The notes beneath the pieces were generated by a model. It saw nothing but the letters and a program-made list of their open reading frames with translations, did no database searches and was not told where the DNA came from. Made by a program: the position numbers and the translations under genes. From Desulfonatronum sp. SC1 (GTDB lineage: Bacteria > Desulfobacterota > Desulfovibrionia > Desulfovibrionales > Desulfonatronaceae), in contig NZ_PZKN01000031.1 in assembly GCF_003046795.1 (NCBI RefSeq), forward strand, positions 1 to 47,376: a stretch of 47,376 bases of DNA, read 5' to 3'. This document shows, in pieces, positions 1 to 7,651 of the stretch. Positions within the stretch are counted from its first letter, which is position 1, and every line of letters starts with the position of its first letter.

Positions 1-408
1 GTGCGGGGACGGCGGATCAGACTGGGGGGAGTCCGACCGGACGCCGGTGCGCACGGCCTCATTGATTTTGGACAGAATCTCGTCCAAATTGCCGGGCTTC
101 ATCAGGTAGTCCAGCGCACCGAGGAGTTGGGCGGTTTGGGCGGACTCCAAAGAGGCGTGCCCGGTGAGAACGATGACCTGGGTGGCGGGGTGGCGCTGCT
201 TGAGCATCTGGAGCGCGCGCAAGCCGTCCATGTCCGGCATGCCCAGGTCCAGAAGCACCACGTCCGCGGGGTCCTCGGCCATCATTTTCAGGGCCGTTCG
301 GCCCCCTTGGGCCCCGCGGACGGTGAAATTGCGCTTGTGCAGCCGTTTGACCAGAGGATCTCGGAAATCGTCCTGGTCGTCCACCACCAGCACGCTGGTC
401 CGCTTCAC
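1..408 (-). CDS. Single-domain response regulator, 3' end outside window
   Basis: This is a CheY-like receiver read on the minus strand. It starts at a GTG that overlaps the stop of the upstream receiver gene (GTGA), and it stays open to the window edge, so its end is not seen. The 136 visible residues contain the acidic pair D10/D11, the phosphoacceptor D54 in a VVLLDLGMPDMDG context, the T in VLTGHAS and the lysine in DYLMKPG. A Ser/Pro-rich tail starts near residue 125. No output domain is visible, so the protein probably acts by phosphotransfer or protein contact. Overlap with the next gene implies translational coupling in a run of three receivers downstream of a histidine kinase. The receiver assignment is secure, but the partner is inferred. 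Confidence 0.9.
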   Translation of the reverse strand, partial: MKRTSVLVVDDQDDFRDPLVKRLHKRNFTVRGAQGGRTALKMMAEDPADVVLLDLGMPDMDGLRALQMLKQRHPATQVIVLTGHASLESAQTAQLLGALDYLMKPGNLDEILSKINEAVRTGVRSDSPQSDPPSPH

Positions 409-815
409 GCGGCTTGCGCCCCTGAAAGGGGTGCCAGGGCGCCGATCTTGTTCAGCAGTTCGTCCAGGTCACATGGCTTCATCAGATAATCCGCCGCTCC
501 CAGGGCCAGACCTTCCCTGGCGGCCTGTTCCGAACCGTGTCCGGTCAGAATGATCACCGGCATGGCCGGGTCCAGGATCTTGAAGATCTTCAACACCTCG
601 ATGCCGTCCAAGTCCTCCATTTTCAGGTCCAGCACGGCGACGTCGAAGGATCGTCCGCGTAGGGCGCGAACGCCTTCCTTGCCGGAGAGGACGGAGGTCA
701 CGGCGACGTCGCGTCGGCGCAGACGCTTGGCCAGCACGTCGACAAAGCCCTGTTCGTCGTCCACCAGCAGGACGTGAAGGGCCGCCAGGGAGGAGGTCCG
801 GGGCGCGGCGGGCAT
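405..815 (-). CDS. Single-domain response regulator (middle of three)
   Basis: This receiver-only protein has 136 residues. After a 13-residue leader, the fold carries LLVDDE (D19, D20), the phosphoacceptor D63 in VAVLDLKM, the TGH motif and DYLMKP with its conserved lysine. The sequence ends about 15 residues after the receiver, so there is no DNA-binding or catalytic output. It lies 11 bases after the preceding receiver gene and its stop overlaps the next one by four bases, so the three are surely cotranscribed. It is the most divergent of the local receivers: the usual MPxMDG is MEDLDG. It may be a phosphate sink or an intermediate for the neighbouring kinase, which is inference. Confidence 0.92.
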   Translation of the reverse strand: MPAAPRTSSLAALHVLLVDDEQGFVDVLAKRLRRRDVAVTSVLSGKEGVRALRGRSFDVAVLDLKMEDLDGIEVLKIFKILDPAMPVIILTGHGSEQAAREGLALGAADYLMKPCDLDELLNKIGALAPLSGAQAA

Positions 816-826
816 GGATTCAATAA

Positions 827-1258
827 TCAGGCTCGTCGATGCATGACTTCCCTGGCTTCGGCCTCACGGATCCTTTCTTCCCGCTCGCGCTTGATCCGTT
901 CGGCTTTTTTGACCTTTTCCACCAGGTCGTCGATTTCAGCCGGCTTCATCAGGTAGTCGAACGCGCCCAGCTTCATGCCGTCGATGGCCGACTCCACGGT
1001 GCCGTGACCGGTGAGCATGATCACCTCGACCAGGGGAAAGCGGCTCTTGATTTCCCTGAGCGTGGCGATCCCGTCCATGCCGGGCATTTTCACGTCCAGG
1101 ACCGCGATGTCGATGTCGTGGTGCTTGTCCAGTTGATCCAGGGCCTCTTGTCCGCTGTAAGCGGTGAAGATTTCGAAATCCCGCTTGGACAACCGTTTGA
1201 CCATGGTGTCCACGAATGGAACTTCATCGTCCACGAGAAGAATCTTGGCCAGTGACAT
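827..1258 (-). CDS. Single-domain response regulator (first of three)
   Basis: This is a CheY-like receiver of 143 residues. I chose the ATG at 1258 over an in-frame start 27 bases upstream because a GGAGG lies six bases before it. The motifs are LLVDDE (D10, D11), the phosphoacceptor D55 in IAVLDVKMPGMDG, VIMLTGHGT and DYLMKPA. A charged helical tail rich in K, R and E follows the receiver (about residues 118-140), which might mediate partner binding. It shares long identical stretches with the receiver at 4064-4447 (PLVEVIMLTGH and LGAFDYLMKPA), pointing to local gene duplication. It follows the histidine kinase gene by 140 bases with no obvious terminator between them. Confidence 0.92.
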   Translation of the reverse strand: MSLAKILLVDDEVPFVDTMVKRLSKRDFEIFTAYSGQEALDQLDKHHDIDIAVLDVKMPGMDGIATLREIKSRFPLVEVIMLTGHGTVESAIDGMKLGAFDYLMKPAEIDDLVEKVKKAERIKREREERIREAEAREVMHRRA

Positions 1259-1398
1259 GTGCAGCCTCCGGGGTTGGGTGTTCAAAGGGTGAGACGAGGG
1301 TCTCCATTTCGGATATCGGCGAGGGATTGACGCACGGTAAATTTTTCACAAATAGGTGCGGGGGTGATTACGAAGCGGCCGCGTTTTTCTGTCCGTGA

Positions 1399-2445
1399 TC
1401 ATGTCCTCGCGATTTCTGTAACTTTCTGCTTTTTTTGGTCCTTGGTCAAGGGGAGACGGATGGTGATGGTCGTGCCGACGTTGATCTGGCTGGCCACGGT
1501 GATATCGCCGCCCATGTTCTTGATGATGGTGTAGCAGATGGAAAGTCCCAGGCCGGTACCCTTGCCCACCGGTTTCGTGGTGAAGAAGGGATCGAAAATC
1601 CGGGAAAGGTTGGCTTTGGGAATACCCATGCCCGTGTCCGCCACGGCGATTTCGGCTGCGTCCCCGACCTTGCGGGTTGTGACGGTGATCGCCCCCCCCT
1701 TGCCTTCCAGGGCGTCCAGGGCGTTGTTGAACAGGTTCAGAAGAACCTGCTGTATTTCCGAGGCTGAAGCCGTGATGGACGGCAGGTCCTCAGCCAAGTT
1801 CAGTTCGATTCGGGCGTTGGCGTATCGGGCGTGATTTTCGGACAAGGCGCCGACGTCCCGGATCATGGCGGCGAGATGCACCTCCTGCATCCGCGGGTCC
1901 GACTTGCGGGCGAAGCTGAGCATCTTGTGGGTGATGTCCTTGCAGCGGGCGCCCTGGGTTCGGATCTGACCCAACGCCCGGCGCAACTCGTCGAAGTTCC
2001 GGGAGTCGGCCATTTCGGCGTCTTCCTGCAGCAGGTCCTCCATCCATCCGGCCTCTTCGACCATGATCGCCACGGGGTTGTTGATTTCGTGGGCGATGCC
2101 CGCGGCCAGTTCGCCGATGGAGGCCATTTTCCCGGCTTCGATGAACTGCTCGCTCATGGTTTCCATGGCCAAGGACTCTCGTATCGCCTCGCAAGCCAGG
2201 CAACGGCGTAGCAGACCTATCGCCGCGCCGATGCCGAACAGGCCGATGCCGAGGAGTCCGGCCAGAATGACGCGCAGGGTGTAGCTTTCAGGGGCCAGAA
2301 TGGCGGGCGGTGAGGATGCTAGGCTGAGCCAGAACACCGTCATGGCGGCCAGGTAGGGCAGGGTCGCGAAGCCGATGGCCATGAGCACCGTTTTGGAGCG
2401 AAGTCGGGAAGCGTGTTCGGGCATGGGCCATTCCTTGGGATTCAT
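1399..2445 (-). CDS. Membrane sensor histidine kinase
   Basis: This is a HisKA/HATPase_c kinase of up to 348 residues. Two hydrophobic helices (about 18-42 and 57-79) bracket a very short loop, so there is almost no periplasmic sensor and the input may be within the membrane or cytoplasmic. The H-box [10 protein letters not shown] holds the phosphorylated H119. The N-box ([12 protein letters not shown]), G1 (VADTGMGIP), F (FDPFFTTKP) and G2 ([10 protein letters not shown]) follow, so the catalytic core is complete. The start is uncertain: an ATG at 2424 has an AAGGA seven bases upstream, whereas the ATG at 2445 has AAGG directly adjoining. It is divergent from the sigma54 activator gene and heads the receiver run, so it is the likely phosphodonor for those receivers. 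Confidence 0.93.
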   Translation of the reverse strand: MNPKEWPMPEHASRLRSKTVLMAIGFATLPYLAAMTVFWLSLASSPPAILAPESYTLRVILAGLLGIGLFGIGAAIGLLRRCLACEAIRESLAMETMSEQFIEAGKMASIGELAAGIAHEINNPVAIMVEEAGWMEDLLQEDAEMADSRNFDELRRALGQIRTQGARCKDITHKMLSFARKSDPRMQEVHLAAMIRDVGALSENHARYANARIELNLAEDLPSITASASEIQQVLLNLFNNALDALEGKGGAITVTTRKVGDAAEIAVADTGMGIPKANLSRIFDPFFTTKPVGKGTGLGLSICYTIIKNMGGDITVASQINVGTTITIRLPLTKDQKKQKVTEIART

Positions 2446-2530
2446 CCTTGCAAGTCAGCTATGGTTGCCTTTATCCTTGGCTGATGATTTGTTCAAGTGG
2501 CTGGACGTCTTGTGATAATGGAGTCTTGAA

Positions 2531-4027
2531 TTGTCTGAAATACATGGATTGTTTTCCCGGGCGGTTTCGTTTCAGGGATTGTTGGATGAAATCCCGCTGG
2601 GCGCGATGATTCTGGATCGGGAGCGACGGATCGTGGCCGTGAACCGGGCCATGGAAGCGTTGACCGGCTTTGATCGACGGGATGCCCGCGGAATCCGTTG
2701 CGCGCATGTTTTGCGTAACGTCGTGTGCATTGAGAACTGTCCGGTGGAGCGGGAGCGGTTTGACCAGGAGACGGCGCCCTGTTGTCTGGAAGGAAACATC
2801 ATCAACCGGGATCGCAAGAAAATTCCGGTTCGAATCACCGTGACTCCGTTGACAGACGTGGGTGGCGGGTGCTGCGGGTACCTGGAAACCGTTGAGAACA
2901 TGCGACATTCCGGTGAATGGTCCTGGAAAGCCGAGCATGCCGCCCGCTTCGGACACCTGATCGGCAACAGTCCCCAGATGGAGCGCATCTTTCATATCAT
3001 GCCCATGGTCGGGCAGACGGATTCCTCCGTGCTGATCACCGGTGAAACCGGGACTGGTAAGGACATCATCGCCGAAGCCATACATCTGGCCTCGGACCGG
3101 GCCAAGGGCGCGTTCATCAAGATCAACTGCGGGGCACTGCCGGAAACGCTTCTGGAGTCCGAACTCTTCGGGCATCAAAAAGGAGCTTTTACCGGGGCCA
3201 CGGAAAGCAAGCCCGGACGGTTCAAGCTGGCTCACAACGGAACCTTGTTTCTTACGGAAATCGGGGACCTGCCCCTGGGGCTGCAGACCAAGCTCCTGAC
3301 CTTTCTGGACGACAAAACCGTTTTTCCCTTGGGCAGTGGTCAGGGAACCAAGGTCAACGTTCGAATCATCGCCGCGACCCTGCGGGATCTGGAAGCCATG
3401 GTCCGGTCCGGACAATTCCGCAGCGACCTCCTTTTTCGACTGAACGTGATCCGGATCCATCTGCCGCCGCTGCGCGAACGCGAGGGCGACGTGCGGCGGC
3501 TTCTGGACCAATTCCTGCGCACTTTGGCCATGCAGGCCAACAAGACCATCTCTGGCTTCTCCCCGGAAGCCCTGGACGTCCTGCTGGACTACGACTATCC
3601 CGGTAATGTACGGGAATTGAAGAATATCGTGGAATATGCCGCGACCTTCTGTTTCACGGAGATGGTCCAGCTCTCCCATCTGCCGGACTACCTGCTTCGG
3701 GAAGGACGTCCCGAGGCCGAATCCTCCTCCAGCCTGGTCGCCGCTAGCAAGAACCGAAGGGGTTTCCCCGACGAGGCTCGACCCGGCCCGAACGATCATT
3801 TATGGGGTGAAACGGCGCAAGGGCGAGGAAACCCCTCCGACCCGACCGATCCACCAAGCGTTCCCCTGGGCGTCCCAATGAGCGCGACCTGGAAGGACAT
3901 GGAAAAGCAGATGATCCTGGAAGCGTTGCGGCTGGCCAAAGGCAAGCGCGGTCAAGCCGCGGACGCCCTGGGCTGGGGGCGGAGCACCTTGTGGCGGAAA
4001 ATGAAGCTGTTGGGGTTGGATACCTGA
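2531..4027 (+). CDS. PAS-AAA+-Fis sigma54-dependent activator with altered Walker B
   Basis: This enhancer-binding protein has 498 residues and starts at TTG, with GGAG seven bases upstream. Residues 15-120 form a PAS domain with seven cysteines (C57, C66, C70, C84, C85, C114, C115). Residues about 140-380 form the AAA+ sigma54-interaction domain, with Walker A GETGTGKD (171-178) and GAFTGA (218-223). The Walker B segment reads LFLTEIGD, so T242 replaces the usual aspartate. A low-complexity linker precedes a C-terminal Fis-type helix-turn-helix (about 455-498). There is no receiver domain, so the input is through PAS and not phosphorylation. It is divergent from the histidine kinase and followed by another receiver gene. 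The missing Walker B acid raises doubt about ATP hydrolysis. Confidence 0.92.
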   Translation: MSEIHGLFSRAVSFQGLLDEIPLGAMILDRERRIVAVNRAMEALTGFDRRDARGIRCAHVLRNVVCIENCPVERERFDQETAPCCLEGNIINRDRKKIPVRITVTPLTDVGGGCCGYLETVENMRHSGEWSWKAEHAARFGHLIGNSPQMERIFHIMPMVGQTDSSVLITGETGTGKDIIAEAIHLASDRAKGAFIKINCGALPETLLESELFGHQKGAFTGATESKPGRFKLAHNGTLFLTEIGDLPLGLQTKLLTFLDDKTVFPLGSGQGTKVNVRIIAATLRDLEAMVRSGQFRSDLLFRLNVIRIHLPPLREREGDVRRLLDQFLRTLAMQANKTISGFSPEALDVLLDYDYPGNVRELKNIVEYAATFCFTEMVQLSHLPDYLLREGRPEAESSSSLVAASKNRRGFPDEARPGPNDHLWGETAQGRGNPSDPTDPPSVPLGVPMSATWKDMEKQMILEALRLAKGKRGQAADALGWGRSTLWRKMKLLGLDT

Positions 4028-4063
4028 AGCGCCGTAGCGGCCATTCTCAAGGAGAACAAGGGC

Positions 4064-4447
4064 ATGGAAGACGTCAGAATGCTGCTGGTGGACGACGAGG
4101 CGGATTTTTTATCCACCATCATCAAGCGTTTGAAACACCGCGGTTACGACGTACACGGAGCCGCCGGCGGAGACGAGGCCCTGGAACTGCTCCAACGCCT
4201 CGAAATGGACGTGGTGGTCATGGACGTGAAGATGCCCGGCCGGGACGGCCTGAACCTGCTCCAGGAAATCAAGGATCGCTGGCCCCTGGTGGAGGTGATC
4301 ATGCTCACCGGACACGCCTCCGTGGAATCCGGAATCCGAGGCATGGAACTCGGAGCCTTCGACTACCTGATGAAACCCGCCAAACTGGACGAACTGCTCC
4401 AAAAGGTCCGGCAGGCGGTGGAGCGGAAGCGGTTGCGGGAAGGGTAG
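4064..4447 (+). CDS. Single-domain response regulator
   Basis: This CheY-like receiver of 127 residues starts at an ATG preceded by AAGGAGAACAAGGGC. It has the acidic pair in LLVDDE, a phosphoacceptor aspartate in VVVMDVKMPGRDG, the TGHAS switch threonine and DYLMKPA with its lysine. It ends just after the last receiver helix, so there is no output domain. It sits 36 bases downstream of the sigma54 activator gene and is probably cotranscribed with it. It is clearly a paralogue of the receiver at 827-1258. It may link the histidine kinase to the activator, which has no receiver of its own; that is inference. Confidence 0.92.
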   Translation: MEDVRMLLVDDEADFLSTIIKRLKHRGYDVHGAAGGDEALELLQRLEMDVVVMDVKMPGRDGLNLLQEIKDRWPLVEVIMLTGHASVESGIRGMELGAFDYLMKPAKLDELLQKVRQAVERKRLREG

Positions 4448-4590
4448 GGTGCGTCGTAATGATGGCGAATCAAAGCTTGACGGCGAGTGCACTCTCGCAT
4501 CCGACAAAAATCCGGGAAGCATTTTTCACATTTCCTCAAGTCAAGTCGGTGCCCGTGAAAAGCCGTGAAAACGTCAAGACATGAAAAAGA

Positions 4591-4614
4591 AAGGGCGCAC
4601 CATCGTGCGCCCTT
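4591..4614. terminator. Bidirectional rho-independent terminator
   Basis: A perfect 10-bp stem (AAGGGCGCAC, loop CATC, GTGCGCCCTT) has A-rich sequence on the left and TTTTGTGTTT on the right. It lies between the convergent receiver gene (plus) and glutamate-synthase-like gene (minus), so it can serve both. Confidence 0.85.
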
Positions 4615-4642
4615 TTGTGTTTCGTTTTGAAACCAAAGATTC

Positions 4643-6235
4643 TCAGCTGTTCAAAATCTTCATGGCCTCGTCCAGGTACGCATCCATGACATAGGGGATG
4701 CCGGTGAGTTTTGCGCATTCCTCGGTCAGGGACATCAGTTCGTTGCGGGTGATGGACGGGAGGTTGAAGCAGCGGGCTCCGGCCATGAGTTGTTGCAGGC
4801 CGACCTTGATCCGGTCGCAGTAGCTGTAGATACCCACCGCGCCCAGGGGGATGTTGGGCATTTCGTCCGCACCCACCAGATCCTTGACCTTGGAATAGTC
4901 GGTGAAGATTTCCTCCGGGGTAGTCCCGTAGGCCGAAACGGTCTTGGGCAGATCCTTTTCGATCATCCATTTGGCAATGTTCTTGCCCACCATGCCCGGG
5001 ATCATCAGGGCCCGGCCCATGCAGACCGCCTTGGTGTACGGCGCGCCCATGGCCAGGGCTTTGAAGATTCCGTCCTCGCTGGAAAAGGCTCCGGCAAAGG
5101 CCAGGTCGGGCACGCGCAGGCCACGTCCATCCAGATGCTTGGCGAATTTGTATGCCGCCGTGTGCAGGTACAGGCTTGGCACGCCCCATTCGGCCATCAT
5201 CCGCCAGGGGCTCATGCCCGTGCCGCCGGGTGCGCCGTCGATGGTCAGCAGATCGATCTCCGCCTTGCTGCTCCAGCGCATGGCTAGAGCCAGTTCGCGC
5301 ATGCCGTAGGCCCCGGTCTTCAGGGTGATCCGCTTGTAGCCCAGCTTGCGCAGCCGCTGGACCTCGGTCATGAAGGATTCCTCGGAAATGAAGCCCAACC
5401 GGCTGTGCCGTTCGAATTCCTTGATGCCGCCGGAGTTGAAGGCCGCCTGGTTGACCGGATCGGACGGATCCGGGGTGACGATGTAGCCCCGGCGTTGCAG
5501 TTCCAGGGCCCGTTCCAGGCTGTGGACCATGATTTCGCCGCCGATGGACTTGGCGCCCTGGCCCCATTTCAGTTCGATGGACTCCTGGCCGTGCTTGTCG
5601 ATCAGGTATTCGGCCACGCCGAGTCGGCCGTCCTCCACGTTCATCTGGACCAGCATCTCGCCGAATCCGCGGTGATAACGGCGATAAACCGCAATGCGCC
5701 GGTCCATTTCCGGGGACTTGACGACCATGTTCCGGCTGTTCAACTCCAGGCCGGGGTCGATGCCGCAGACGTTCTCGCCGCAGACCAGGCTGATGCCGCT
5801 GATGGCCGCACCCATGGCGAAATGCTCCCAGTTGGCCCGGGCGATTTCCGTGGAACCCAGCGCTCCGGTGAAAATCGGTACCTCCATGGAGGTCTTGGAG
5901 TTCCAGCCGTATTCGGTGCGGGTGTCCACCTTGGGAAACAGGGCCGTATCGGGTCCGGGCTCCACGCCTTCGGGCATGCCCTTGGCGCCCATGGCGTAGC
6001 CCTGGATGTTCAGGTGGGAGTAGTCCAGGGGATAGTCCTTGTCCCCGCCGGCCGTGACCTTGCCGAACGGTCCGGGATAGATCACTTCGCGTCCGCGAAA
6101 CGTGGACTTGAAGATTTCACAATTGCCCCGGCAACCGTCCACGCAGCGGGTACAGATCCCGCTCATGGCCACGACGCTCTTGGAGCGGTTGAAGCTCTGG
6201 GTGGCTTCGTTGGCATTGGGTTTGTTAAGATTCAT
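4643..6235 (-). CDS. FMN-binding glutamate synthase family protein
   Basis: This protein of 530 residues matches the FMN-binding synthase domain of the glutamate synthase large subunit (GltB2-like) without the amidotransferase part. Residues 28-39 hold a cysteine cluster (C28, C31, C35, C39) that may bind an iron-sulfur centre. The barrel contains the family stretches GAPGGTGMSPW and KTGAYGMRELALAMRW, and the segment CGENVCGIDPGLELNSRN. I chose the ATG at 6235 because GGAGG lies five bases before it; the longer frame starts at a TTG inside that site. Such proteins are common in sulfate reducers and archaea, but their exact reaction is often unclear. It stands alone, divergent from the Rnk-like gene, with a 16-bp palindrome upstream. 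Confidence 0.88.
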   Translation of the reverse strand: MNLNKPNANEATQSFNRSKSVVAMSGICTRCVDGCRGNCEIFKSTFRGREVIYPGPFGKVTAGGDKDYPLDYSHLNIQGYAMGAKGMPEGVEPGPDTALFPKVDTRTEYGWNSKTSMEVPIFTGALGSTEIARANWEHFAMGAAISGISLVCGENVCGIDPGLELNSRNMVVKSPEMDRRIAVYRRYHRGFGEMLVQMNVEDGRLGVAEYLIDKHGQESIELKWGQGAKSIGGEIMVHSLERALELQRRGYIVTPDPSDPVNQAAFNSGGIKEFERHSRLGFISEESFMTEVQRLRKLGYKRITLKTGAYGMRELALAMRWSSKAEIDLLTIDGAPGGTGMSPWRMMAEWGVPSLYLHTAAYKFAKHLDGRGLRVPDLAFAGAFSSEDGIFKALAMGAPYTKAVCMGRALMIPGMVGKNIAKWMIEKDLPKTVSAYGTTPEEIFTDYSKVKDLVGADEMPNIPLGAVGIYSYCDRIKVGLQQLMAGARCFNLPSITRNELMSLTEECAKLTGIPYVMDAYLDEAMKILNS

Positions 6236-6279
6236 GTTTTCCTCCAAAAAGAGACATTAGTGCGGACAAACCCGGATTT

Positions 6280-6295
6280 CCTACATTAATGTAGG
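6280..6295. promoter_or_regulatory. Perfect 16-bp palindrome, candidate operator
   Basis: CCTACATTAATGTAGG reads identically on both strands. It lies 45 bases upstream of the glutamate-synthase-like start and 110 bases upstream of the Rnk-like start, in a divergent intergenic region. That is the expected place for a dimeric regulator. The regulator is not identified. Confidence 0.55.
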
Positions 6296-6300
6296 GAGGA

Positions 6301-6340
6301 AAGGCAAGAGGGAGACGAAATCTCCTTCGGCTTGCCTTTT
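6301..6340 (+). promoter_or_regulatory. Stem-loop in the rnk leader, terminator-like
   Basis: The outer arms are AAGGCAAG and CTTGCCTT. The inner arms are GGAGA and TCTCC around CGAAA, and TT follows the outer arm. It lies 66 bases before the Rnk-like start. It could be an attenuator, or a terminator for transcription entering from the left. No alternative pairing is obvious. Confidence 0.4.
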
Positions 6341-6405
6341 CAAGAAATATGGGCTTGATGACCTTTGCCGTGTACAACAACCATTCTGATCAACGAGAGG
6401 AAATC

Positions 6406-6819
6406 GTGCGGAACAAACCAAATATCATCGTGACGTCAGTGGATGCCAAGCGACTGGAAACGTTGCTGGACTCGCTTTCACCGAACTCGTTTCCCGGCAT
6501 GAGCGAACTGGAGGCCGAACTGGAGCGGGCCAAGGTCGTCGCCCCGGAGGAGCTCCCCGGGACCGTGGTGACCATGAACTCCACCGTGAAGTTTCGGGTG
6601 GAACCCTCCGGGGAGGAGTTCGTCATGACCTTGGTCTATCCGGGTAGCGAGGATTCCCAGGGGCAAAAGATATCCATTCTAGCCCCGGTGGGTAGTGCAC
6701 TGTTGGGGCTGACCCAGGGAGATGAAATCGAATGGCCGCGACCCGGCGGAGGAACGATGCGGGTTGCGATCATGGACGTGATTTATCAGCCCGAGCGTTC
6801 GGGAGACTTTTGTTCATAG
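6406..6819 (+). CDS. Rnk/GreA-GreB C-terminal-like protein
   Basis: This protein of 137 residues resembles Rnk, the nucleoside diphosphate kinase regulator, and the FKBP-like C-terminal domain of GreA/GreB. The N-terminal part (about 1-50) is a short helical region in place of the long Gre coiled coil. The rest carries VTMNSTVKFRV, FVMTLVYP, ISILAPVGSALLGLTQGDEIEWP and a final beta segment, typical of the family. I chose the GTG at 6406 because GAGAGG precedes it and the encoded start (VRNKPNIIVTSVDAKRLETLL) matches the family's N-terminus; an upstream ATG at 6349 is in frame but less likely. Family members bind RNA polymerase near the secondary channel; the role here is inferred. Confidence 0.85.
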   Translation: MRNKPNIIVTSVDAKRLETLLDSLSPNSFPGMSELEAELERAKVVAPEELPGTVVTMNSTVKFRVEPSGEEFVMTLVYPGSEDSQGQKISILAPVGSALLGLTQGDEIEWPRPGGGTMRVAIMDVIYQPERSGDFCS

Positions 6820-6839
6820 CCGGAGGAAAGGGGTCGGGC

Positions 6840-7613
6840 TTACGCTACAGGGGCTTCGGGGATGCGTTTCAGTTCCGCGAGAAGCGCGCGCAAGGCGTCT
6901 TCCGTTTTCCGGCTATTGTCGCTCTTGGCCGCTTTTTCCACGGCCAAGGCTGCTTTTCGGGCCGGGTCGGCGCAGAGCGTGCCCAGGGCTCCCTTGATTT
7001 TGTGGGCCAGTCGGGCCGTCTCCTGGAGATCCGAGACTTGAAGAAGATTCTGGATTTGATCCAGGTATTCCGGCAATTCCTCCTTGGAAAAACGCAGGAC
7101 AATTGTTCGCCATAACTTGTCGTTGCCCAGAAATCGGGTTTTGACGTCCTGAAGGTTGAAGACCGGCGGCGAGACGGGCGGGCGGGCGGTGGAGACGCGG
7201 ACTGGCAGTAAACGCAGGATTTCGGTTTGCAACGTATCCCCCTGGATCGGCTTGGGCACGAATCCATCCATGCCGCTGTTCAGGAACGTCTCCTGTTCTT
7301 CGGGCATGGCATAGGCCGTGAGTGCGATGATCGGCGTACACGGTAGCCCCTGCTCCCGCTCCAAGGCCCGGATTTTCGCGGTGGCTTCCAGACCGTCCAT
7401 TATCGGCATCTGGATGTCCATCAGGATGATATCGTAGGTCTGGCGTTGGAAGGCCTGGACGGCCTCCAGGCCGCTGGAAACCATGTCATGGAGGTATCCC
7501 TGCTGGTTCAGAAGAAAGGCCAGGTATTGCCGGTTCAGGTCCACGTCCTCGGCGACCAGGACGCGAACCGTTTTTTTTTCGACGGCATCCGCCGTCGTCA
7601 AGGGGCTGGGCAA
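6840..7613 (-). CDS. Receiver-HPt phosphorelay protein, probably the end of a broken hybrid kinase
   Basis: This open frame of 257 residues has a receiver (about 15-135) and a C-terminal histidine phosphotransfer domain (about 150-250). The receiver shows D23, the phosphoacceptor D66 in IILMDIQMP, ALTAYAM and the lysine in FVPKPI. The HPt motif is LAHKIKGALGTL. The first candidate start is TTG with AAGGA upstream, but the frame is open for 47 more codons, coding for a linker. Just upstream lie kinase ATPase and receiver fragments in other frames, so this is best seen as the surviving C-terminal half of a hybrid kinase. It may still be expressed as a free receiver-HPt protein. Confidence 0.75.
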   Translation of the reverse strand: MPSPLTTADAVEKKTVRVLVAEDVDLNRQYLAFLLNQQGYLHDMVSSGLEAVQAFQRQTYDIILMDIQMPIMDGLEATAKIRALEREQGLPCTPIIALTAYAMPEEQETFLNSGMDGFVPKPIQGDTLQTEILRLLPVRVSTARPPVSPPVFNLQDVKTRFLGNDKLWRTIVLRFSKEELPEYLDQIQNLLQVSDLQETARLAHKIKGALGTLCADPARKAALAVEKAAKSDNSRKTEDALRALLAELKRIPEAPVA

Positions 7614-7651
7614 GGGCGTTCCTTGTTGGTTTGGTCGGGACTGGGGCGCAT

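Noticed and set aside
2471-3799. Long minus-strand open frame opposite the sigma54 activator
   Set aside because: It is the mirror of a clear AAA+ gene with high-GC codons, has no family features and no ribosome site.
5405-6289. Plus-strand frame of 294 codons opposite the glutamate-synthase-like gene
   Set aside because: It is antisense to a well-supported gene and rich in His, Gly and Val of the type produced by reversed GC-rich codons.
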